11,478 nucleotides of DNA, taken from Tectiglobus sp039183375. GTDB taxonomy: Bacteria; Pseudomonadota; Alphaproteobacteria; Rhizobiales; Hyphomicrobiaceae. The notes under the pieces are model-generated. The model was not told where the DNA came from and did not search any database. It worked only from the letters and a program-made list of their open reading frames with translations. Of this stretch, positions 1 to 5,732 are shown in pieces (position 1 is the first letter of the stretch; each line of letters begins with the position of its first letter). The DNA is taken from assembly GCA_039183375.1 (NCBI GenBank), contig JBCDBQ010000201.1:1-11478 (forward strand). The letters run 5' to 3'. The translations under genes were made by a program, and so were the position numbers.

Positions 1-2
1 AC

Positions 3-83
3 TTCCACAGCCAACGCAAGTGGAGCAAGCCGGCGGCCGGCGCGGACGCCGCCGACGTGAACGTTCGACCGATTGAGACGTGA
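3..83 (+). CDS. C-terminal tail of an unidentified upstream gene (partial)
   Basis: Reading from base 3 gives 26 codons ending in TGA at 81-83 (tail ...DVNVRPIET). This frame has G or C in nearly every third codon position, like the genes downstream; the other two plus frames also reach stops early but have poorer third-position bias. The remaining protein is too short to identify. It ends 36 bp before the MttB-like gene and on the same strand, so it is probably in the same operon. A corrinoid-binding protein would make sense here, but nothing in these 26 residues shows it. Confidence 0.45.
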   Translation, partial: FHSQRKWSKPAAGADAADVNVRPIET

Positions 84-119
84 GGGAATGCATCTCGCCA
101 ATATGGAGCCCGAAGCGAT

Positions 120-1697
120 ATGACAACCATTGATGAGCCCAAGATGGAAGCCGGTGGTGGAGGACGTTCGCGGCGTGATCGAGGTGGTGGTCGCGAAGGT
201 CGACGTGCAAAACGGCAAGGCGCAAGCGGTAATCTGCCTGCCTTTATCACGCGCAAGATTCCTTACTTCGATATCCTGGACGAAGAATCCATGGTCAAGG
301 TCGAGGAGCATGCCGACCAGATCCTGGAAGAAGTAGGGGTCGAGTTTCGCGGCGACGAAGAAGTGTTGCGGCTTTGGAAAGAGGCCGGTGCCGACATTGA
401 TGGTGAGCGCGTTCGCTTCCCGCGTGGCTTGCCGAAATCCATCATCAAGGAATCGGTCAAGCCGCAGTTCACCCAGCATGCGCGCAATCCCGCAAGGTCA
501 GTGGAGATTGGTGGCAAGAACATTGTGTTCGTTCCAGCCTATGGTCCGCCGTTCGTGCGAGATCTGGAGGGTGGCAGACGGTACGCCTCGCTGGAGGATT
601 TCGAGAATTTCGTCAAGTTGGCTTACATGTCACCGTCGATCCACCACTCTGGCGGGACGGTTTGCGAGCCGGTCGATATTCCGGTCAATAAGCGTCATCT
701 TGATATGGTCTACGCCCACATGCGGTATTCCGATAAGCCCTTCATGGGATCGGTAACCGCGCCGGAACGGGCGCAAGACACGATAGAGATGTGCCGTATC
801 CTGTTCGGCGAGCAGTACGTCGAAGAGAATTGCGTGGTCGTCAATCTCATCAATATGAACTCGCCACTCGTGCTCGATGCGACCATGAGCGGTGCGCTCC
901 GCGCTTACGCTGCGGCCAACCAATGCGCTATTGTTACGCCATTCCTGATTAGTGGCGCGATGGGCCCCGTTACCATCGCCGGGGCGTTGGCCCAGTCGCA
1001 CGCTGAGGCACAGGCCGGAATCGCTCTGACGCAATTGGTGCGCAAGGGTGCGCCGGTCATCTATGGTAATTTCTTGTCCTCGATGTCGTTGCTTTCCGGT
1101 GCGCCGACCATGGGTATGCCTGAGCCGGCGCTTGGCTATCTCGCAATCGGCCAATTGGCTCGGCGCTTGGGTGTGCCGCTACGGTGCGGTGGTTCGTTGA
1201 CGGCGTCCAAGATTGCGGATGCGCAGGCAGCACAGGAGAGCGCCGACAGTTTGATGCCGGCTATCCAGGGCGGAGCCAACTTCCTGTTGCACTCAGCCGG
1301 CTGGCTCGAAGGCGGCCTGGTTATGGGCTATGAAAAGTTCATGATGGATGCCGATCATCTGATGATGATGCATCGATTTATGGACGGCATTGCGTTCGAC
1401 GATAATGGCTTCGCGATGGATGCCTTCCACGAAGTCGGACCGGGCAATCACTTTCTTGGCTGTGCCCACACCATGCGCAACTACGAGACAGCTTTCGTCA
1501 ATCCCAAGCTGACCGACAGCGAGTCCTTCGAGCAATGGGTTGAGAACGGCGAGAAGGACATTCAGCGCCGTGCTTTCGAACAGTGGAAGAGCATGCTTGC
1601 CGAGTATCAGGCGCCGGATATCGATCCCGGTGTAGACGAGGGCTTGAAGGAATTTGTTGCCAAGAAGAAGGCTAGCATGGACGATGCCTGGCACTGA
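120..1697 (+). CDS. MttB-superfamily (trimethylamine methyltransferase family) protein, non-pyrrolysine
   Basis: This 525-residue protein is recognisable as a member of the MttB family (COG5598), cobalamin-dependent methyltransferases that move a methyl group from a methylated amine or quaternary ammonium compound to a corrinoid protein. Family landmarks are an N-terminal helix region with YFDILDEESM near residue 49, the stretch GAPVIYG followed by GAPTMGMPEPAL, the glycine/serine segment CGGSLTASK at 356-364 followed by DAQAA, and the C-terminal motif GPGNHFLGCAHT. Length fits the family (about 480-530). The frame runs to a TGA with no internal amber codon, so it is not a pyrrolysine-type trimethylamine methyltransferase. 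Members without pyrrolysine include the glycine betaine methyltransferase MtgB, but the substrate here is unknown. Residues 12-34 form a Gly/Arg-rich, probably disordered extension; a later start at Met9 (144) is possible. The ATG at 120 has a GGAG about 11 bases upstream. It is the first complete gene of an operon with the flavoprotein 28 bp downstream. The cytosol is the expected location; no signal peptide is seen. Confidence 0.9.
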   Translation: MTTIDEPKMEAGGGGRSRRDRGGGREGRRAKRQGASGNLPAFITRKIPYFDILDEESMVKVEEHADQILEEVGVEFRGDEEVLRLWKEAGADIDGERVRFPRGLPKSIIKESVKPQFTQHARNPARSVEIGGKNIVFVPAYGPPFVRDLEGGRRYASLEDFENFVKLAYMSPSIHHSGGTVCEPVDIPVNKRHLDMVYAHMRYSDKPFMGSVTAPERAQDTIEMCRILFGEQYVEENCVVVNLINMNSPLVLDATMSGALRAYAAANQCAIVTPFLISGAMGPVTIAGALAQSHAEAQAGIALTQLVRKGAPVIYGNFLSSMSLLSGAPTMGMPEPALGYLAIGQLARRLGVPLRCGGSLTASKIADAQAAQESADSLMPAIQGGANFLLHSAGWLEGGLVMGYEKFMMDADHLMMMHRFMDGIAFDDNGFAMDAFHEVGPGNHFLGCAHTMRNYETAFVNPKLTDSESFEQWVENGEKDIQRRAFEQWKSMLAEYQAPDIDPGVDEGLKEFVAKKKASMDDAWH

Positions 1698-1700
1698 TGA

Positions 1701-1714
1701 AACGCCAAAGCGTT
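1701..1714 (+). other. Small inverted repeat just before the ribosome binding site
   Basis: AACGC-caaa-GCGTT is a perfect 5-bp inverted repeat with a 4-base loop. It lies in the 28-bp gap between the MttB-like gene and the TMADH-like gene and abuts the AGGAG ribosome binding site at 1715-1719. It could tune translation of the second gene or slow ribosome-free RNA decay. It is short enough to be chance. Confidence 0.3.
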
Positions 1715-1725
1715 AGGAGTGGCAG

Positions 1726-3816
1726 ATGGCGGCGGCAAAGAAGGGTGCGAAAAAGTCCAAGGTAGCGACGACTGCTCAGTCCAGTGATCCGCTGCTGCAA
1801 CCCTATAAGCTCAAGCATCTGACGCTTCGCAACCGCATTATGTCGACGGCGCATGAGCCGGCCTATTCCGAGGATGGTTTCCCTAAGGAACGCTACCGCC
1901 TCTATCATGCTGAAAAGGCCAAAGGCGGTATCGCGCTGACGATGACGGCTGGTTCTGCTGTAGTGTCAGCGGATAGTCCGGCAGCGTTTGGCAATCTGCA
2001 CGCTTATGACGATGGCATCGTGCCGTGGCTCAAGGAGTTATCCTCCTCCGTGCATGAGCATGGCGGCGCTATCATGATGCAGATCACGCATCTTGGCCGG
2101 CGCACCAACTGGAACAAGGCTGACTGGTTTCCTGTGTTGGCACCATCGCCGTTCCGCGAACCGGCGCATCGGGCCTTTCCAAAGACCGCAGAAGACTGGG
2201 ATCTGGATCGTATCATTGGCGACTATGCTGATGCTGCTGAACGTATGAAAGCAGGTGGCCTAGATGGCATTGAGCTAGAGTGCTACGGCCACTTTATGGA
2301 TCAGTTCTGGTCGCCTGGAACCAATACCCGGGACGATGAGTACGGCGGGTCGCTGGACAATCGGTTACGCTTCTCATTGCGAGTGATTGATGCCATTCGC
2401 AAGCGTGTCGGAGAGAAATTCATCGTCGGGCTCAGGATGGTTGCCGACGAGGATTGGGACAAGGGGTTATCGCGCGACGAAGGTGTCGAGATCGCAAGGC
2501 GCCTCGTTGCAACCAGGCAAGTTGATTTTCTCAATCTCATCCGCGGTCGTATCGAAAGCGATTTCCTGCTGAAGACGGTCATTCCGATCCAAGGTATGCC
2601 GGCTGGCCCGCATCTCGATTTCTGCCAGGAAGTGCGTGAGGCGACCAAGTTTCCAATTCTGCATGCGGCGCGCATCAATGATGTTGCTACGGCGCGGCAC
2701 GCGGTTGCGGAAGGCAAACTCGATATCGTTGGCATGACGCGGGCCCACATTGCGGATCCGCACATCGTCAACAAAATCGCCGCCGGTCAGGAAGAGGAAA
2801 TTCGCCCATGCGTTGGGGCAACATATTGTCTTGATCGCATTTACGAAGGGCACGAGGCGTTGTGCATTCATAACCCCGCAACGGGTCGTGAAAGCACGAT
2901 GCCGCACATTCTCACCAAGGCAAAAGGTAAGAAGAAGCACGTTGTTATCGTTGGTGCCGGCCCGGCTGGTCTTGAAGCCGCTCGGGTTGCCGGTGAGCGT
3001 GGTCACAAGGTGACGCTGTTTGAAGCCGCCGACGAAGCTGGCGGGCAGGTCCGCCTTTTATCGCGGCTACATCGTCGCCGGGAGATGATTGGTATTGTCG
3101 ACTGGCGGATGGCACAGTGCGAGAAACTGGGCGTTGCACTGAACTTCAACACCTACGCTGAAGGCAGCGATATTCTGGGCTCGGAGCCGGATGTCGTGAT
3201 CGTTGCGACTGGCGGACTGCCAAATACAGAGGTTCTCTTAGAAGGTAATGATCTTGTTCATTCCGGCTGGGATATTCTGTCGGGTGACGTGAAGCCAGGT
3301 CAGCGTGTGCTGATCTATGATGATAACGCCTCGCATGCCGGCTTAGTCGTGGCTGAGATGCTCGCCGAGAACGGTTCTGACGTTGAGATCGTTACGCCGG
3401 AGCGGTTCTTTGCAGCCGACATCGGTGGGTTGAACCATGCTGGATATGCCGAGAAGTTCGCTGAATTTGGTGTCCGAATAACGATCAACTCTCGTTTGAT
3501 TGGCGTCTCTCGGAAGGGCAATCAACTCAGTGCCTGCGTTGGATCCGACTATGCTGAGCGGACCGAGGATCGAGAAGTTGATCAGGTGATTGTCGAGCAT
3601 GGAACGTTGCCGTTGGATGATCTTTATTTCACGTTGAAGCCCGCATCGATCAACCTTGGTGCGGTCGATTACATCGCGCTGAAACATGGTAAGCCGCAGA
3701 AGATCAACACCAACAAGGATGGAGCATTTCAATTGTTCCGCATTGGTGATGCCGTGTCATCGCGCAACGTCCACGCCGCGATCTATGACGCACTTCGATT
3801 AATGAAGGACGTGTGA
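1726..3816 (+). CDS. TMADH/DgcA-like FMN, Fe-S and FAD/NAD(P)-binding oxidoreductase (putative N-demethylase)
   Basis: The 696-residue protein has the layout of trimethylamine dehydrogenase, 2,4-dienoyl-CoA reductase and DgcA-type dimethylglycine demethylases. An Old Yellow Enzyme-like FMN barrel (about 20-350) contains LRNR at 34-37, QITHLGRR at 119-126 and DEYGGSLDNR at 204-213. A cysteine cluster follows at 362-380. A nucleotide-binding half starts with VVIVGAGPAG at 406-415 (Rossmann GxGxxG), followed by an acidic strand end (LFEAADEAGGQ). Such enzymes oxidatively remove N-methyl groups or reduce enones; next to MttB-like genes, demethylation is the better guess. Two differences from TMADH are visible: the position of the cysteine that carries covalent FMN is Glu44, and the iron-sulfur cluster motif reads C362-x2-A365-x2-C368-x11-C380, so one of four expected cysteines is alanine. 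The N-terminus is Lys-rich with no signal peptide. AGGAG at 1715-1719 gives a good ribosome binding site. Substrate and electron acceptor are not known; DgcA-like enzymes often use a partner electron-transfer protein, which is not in the window. Confidence 0.88.
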   Translation: MAAAKKGAKKSKVATTAQSSDPLLQPYKLKHLTLRNRIMSTAHEPAYSEDGFPKERYRLYHAEKAKGGIALTMTAGSAVVSADSPAAFGNLHAYDDGIVPWLKELSSSVHEHGGAIMMQITHLGRRTNWNKADWFPVLAPSPFREPAHRAFPKTAEDWDLDRIIGDYADAAERMKAGGLDGIELECYGHFMDQFWSPGTNTRDDEYGGSLDNRLRFSLRVIDAIRKRVGEKFIVGLRMVADEDWDKGLSRDEGVEIARRLVATRQVDFLNLIRGRIESDFLLKTVIPIQGMPAGPHLDFCQEVREATKFPILHAARINDVATARHAVAEGKLDIVGMTRAHIADPHIVNKIAAGQEEEIRPCVGATYCLDRIYEGHEALCIHNPATGRESTMPHILTKAKGKKKHVVIVGAGPAGLEAARVAGERGHKVTLFEAADEAGGQVRLLSRLHRRREMIGIVDWRMAQCEKLGVALNFNTYAEGSDILGSEPDVVIVATGGLPNTEVLLEGNDLVHSGWDILSGDVKPGQRVLIYDDNASHAGLVVAEMLAENGSDVEIVTPERFFAADIGGLNHAGYAEKFAEFGVRITINSRLIGVSRKGNQLSACVGSDYAERTEDREVDQVIVEHGTLPLDDLYFTLKPASINLGAVDYIALKHGKPQKINTNKDGAFQLFRIGDAVSSRNVHAAIYDALRLMKDV

Positions 3817-3820
3817 GGCG

Positions 3821-3856
3821 GGGTCTCTTCGCCAGCGTGCGAGCGGGGAAGATCCC
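3821..3856. terminator. Imperfect inverted repeat between convergent genes
   Basis: GGGTCTCTTC at 3821-3830 can pair, with one bulge, with GAAGATCCC at 3848-3856. This sits in the 61-bp gap between the stop codon of the plus-strand flavoprotein and the stop codon of the minus-strand MttB-like gene, a natural place for a shared terminator. There is no clean T-run on either strand, so the call rests on position and partial pairing. Confidence 0.3.
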
Positions 3857-3877
3857 AATTCTCGGTTCATTCAACTT

Positions 3878-5428
3878 TTAGATTGCGATCTTCCAACGCT
3901 CACGAATGGCCTGATCCGTCACCAGGTCGATGAGTGGCGTTTGTGAGTTTTCGAGAATCTCGTTCTTGCGCGCAATCGCCTTCTGCAGGAGATCAGGCTT
4001 CTTGTTTTCTTCCCATTCTTTGGGGCTCGTACGGTCAGCGATTTCCGGATAAATGTATTCGCTCTGCATGAGTTCCAGGGTTTGCTCAGAGCCGAGGTAG
4101 TGACCTGGGCCTTCAAGACAGACTTTCTTCATCACCTCGATGCCGACTTTGTCTTCGCTGACATCGATGCCGCGGACGCAGCGCAGCACCTGCCCAAGCA
4201 TATCGTTGCCGAGTACGAGCGACTCTAGTGAAAAGCCGAGCAGTGAGGCGTGCATACCAACGGCTTCGTAGACCATGTTGAGGCCGCTGAGACCGGCCAT
4301 GACATTGGAAATGCCCTGTTCCCAACCAGCTTGCATATCGGGGAGCTTCGAATCGGCTATGCCGGCTGCAGCGCCGCCTGGCAGACCATAGAACTGATGC
4401 ATCTGTGCGCATCCGGCACTTAGTAATGCCTGTTCACCTGATCCACCGGACATGGCACCGGTGCGCAAATCAGAAACGAAGGGCCAGGTGCCGAATACTG
4501 CGGTATGGCCCGGCGACACAGCGTTGACGTAGACAACGCCTGCCAGACATTCAGCGACGGCTTGAACGATGGCTGTTGCAAGTGGCGCTGGTGCGGTGGC
4601 GCCAGCCTGACCTGCAGACAGCAACAGTACCGGCATACCAGCTCGGATGGCGATCTCCATCGCTTGGCAGCTCTCGGTCGCGAACTTCATCGGAGGCACG
4701 ACGAAGCAGTTGGTGTTGAGGACGAAGGGACGTTCGCGCCAGGCGTCTTCACCGCCGGCGATCATGTGCAACAGCTCCATGCATTCCGGAACATTGTCGG
4801 GTTCGGCAAAGCTGGTACCAATGTGCTTTGTCGTGCCGGCGCAACTGGCGTAGATGGTGTTGAGATCGAGTTCAAGATTGTCGGTGATATCGCGGCAAAC
4901 CATTGGCCGCTGAAAGAAGTGAACGTTGTCGAGGGCCTGCGTCAGCCGGGCAGCGTCATAAAGATCCTTGGTCGTGCTTTCGCGGTACTCTCGGTTCTCG
5001 CAGTCAACGATATGGACCGCGGCGCCGGCCGTGCCGAAGTGAACGCGGCTGCCGCTCAGCGTGAGATCAAATTTAGGATCGCGGCCATGCAGGGTGACGT
5101 TGCGGGCCGCTATGGCCAGCATGTCTTCCACGAGTGACTGAGGGAAGCGAATGCGGCCGTCGTCACCAAGAATTGCACCTGCTTCGACGAGCACCTCTAT
5201 GCCGGATGGTGGTGCATCAGCGAGGCCGATAACTTCGAGAGACTCTAAAGCGGCCCTATGGATGCGTTCAACTTGAGCACCGCTCAGCGGGCGGTATTGG
5301 CCACCCTCAAGACCCGGCCTGACCGGACGGTTGGCTTCGTCTAATCCAGCTTTTCGGGCAGCCAAAACGGCCGCACGGCCTTTGCCGCGTCGGCGTGGTG
5401 TCGTCTGCTTGTCGATCACGTCTGTCAT
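3878..5428 (-). CDS. Second MttB-superfamily (trimethylamine methyltransferase family) protein, non-pyrrolysine
   Basis: This 516-residue protein (534 if the ATG at 5482 is used) belongs to the same MttB family as the first gene but is highly diverged. Shared landmarks include the N-terminal segment LSGAQVERIHRAALESLEVIG, the region GIADSKLPDMQAG (residues 356-368 from the chosen start), which lines up with the SK..DAQA segment of the first protein, and EGPGHYLGSEQT near the C-terminus, matching GPGNHFLGCAHT. It ends in TAA and has no internal amber codon, so no pyrrolysine is needed. The start at 5428 (MTDVIDKQ) is preferred because an AAGGG lies about 10 bases upstream and the 18 residues before it look non-conserved; the ATG at 5482 has no clear ribosome binding site. 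A basic RRRGKGR stretch near the N-terminus parallels the Gly/Arg-rich start of the other MttB-like protein. The gene is convergent with the TMADH-like gene and divergent from the DAO-GcvT gene. Corrinoid-dependent methyl transfer is inferred from the family; the substrate is unknown. Confidence 0.88.
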   Translation of the reverse strand: MTDVIDKQTTPRRRGKGRAAVLAARKAGLDEANRPVRPGLEGGQYRPLSGAQVERIHRAALESLEVIGLADAPPSGIEVLVEAGAILGDDGRIRFPQSLVEDMLAIAARNVTLHGRDPKFDLTLSGSRVHFGTAGAAVHIVDCENREYRESTTKDLYDAARLTQALDNVHFFQRPMVCRDITDNLELDLNTIYASCAGTTKHIGTSFAEPDNVPECMELLHMIAGGEDAWRERPFVLNTNCFVVPPMKFATESCQAMEIAIRAGMPVLLLSAGQAGATAPAPLATAIVQAVAECLAGVVYVNAVSPGHTAVFGTWPFVSDLRTGAMSGGSGEQALLSAGCAQMHQFYGLPGGAAAGIADSKLPDMQAGWEQGISNVMAGLSGLNMVYEAVGMHASLLGFSLESLVLGNDMLGQVLRCVRGIDVSEDKVGIEVMKKVCLEGPGHYLGSEQTLELMQSEYIYPEIADRTSPKEWEENKKPDLLQKAIARKNEILENSQTPLIDLVTDQAIRERWKIAI

Positions 5429-5732
5429 GTCGAATCCGCCCTTTTTGCAGCTGCGAACACTACTGCCCGTCATTCCTGCCATAACCCCAAAGGAGTAACC
5501 GGCAATTATCCAACGAATCTAACAACTTTTACCCGACTTGGCACTGTCTGGAGCGACGACTAATTGAGCTATTCCGACTGCAACAGCAGCCGTTTCTGTG
5601 GTTGCTGACAGAATTGGGTGCGATAACTGTGAATGTGGCGTTGAAGCTTGACCAGAATCGCCATGGATCGTCGTCTCGGGAATAGCGAGATTGCGCTGAT
5701 GTTTGCATTGTCGAGTCACAGAGAGGTGACCC
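5429..5732. promoter_or_regulatory. Divergent intergenic region between the second MttB gene and the DAO-GcvT gene
   Basis: These 304 bp separate two divergently transcribed genes and must hold both promoters. I see no convincing -35/-10 pair. Two inverted repeats stand out: CAGCAGCC-(8 bases)-GGTTGCTG at 5584-5607, with 7 of 8 arm positions pairing, and TCTCG-(7 bases)-CGAGA at 5674-5690. GAGAGGTG at 5720-5727 is the ribosome binding site of the plus-strand gene. Open frames on the minus strand here run into the opposite gene and show no protein-like composition. Confidence 0.55.
5584..5607. promoter_or_regulatory. Near-perfect inverted repeat, candidate operator
   Basis: CAGCAGCC at 5584-5591 and GGTTGCTG at 5600-5607 form an inverted repeat with one mismatch and an 8-base spacer. 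It lies about midway between the two divergent start codons. The spacing of arm centres (16 bp) is compatible with a dimeric regulator. No regulator gene is in the window, so the protein that might bind is unknown. Confidence 0.3.

Noticed and set aside
120..1697. A pyrrolysine-type trimethylamine methyltransferase (mttB proper)
   Set aside because: Neither MttB-like frame contains an internal in-frame TAG; both read straight through to TGA or TAA, so they belong to the non-pyrrolysine branch.
2467..3006. A 179-codon minus-strand frame inside the TMADH-like gene, and similar antisense frames at 630-1154 and 7026-7484
   Set aside because: All overlap well-supported genes completely and show no family features; they are shadows of the true coding strand.
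4505..5137. A 210-codon open frame on the plus strand, opposite the second MttB-like gene
   Set aside because: It lies wholly antisense to a clearly recognisable gene, has no recognisable protein motif, and long antisense frames are common in GC-rich coding DNA.
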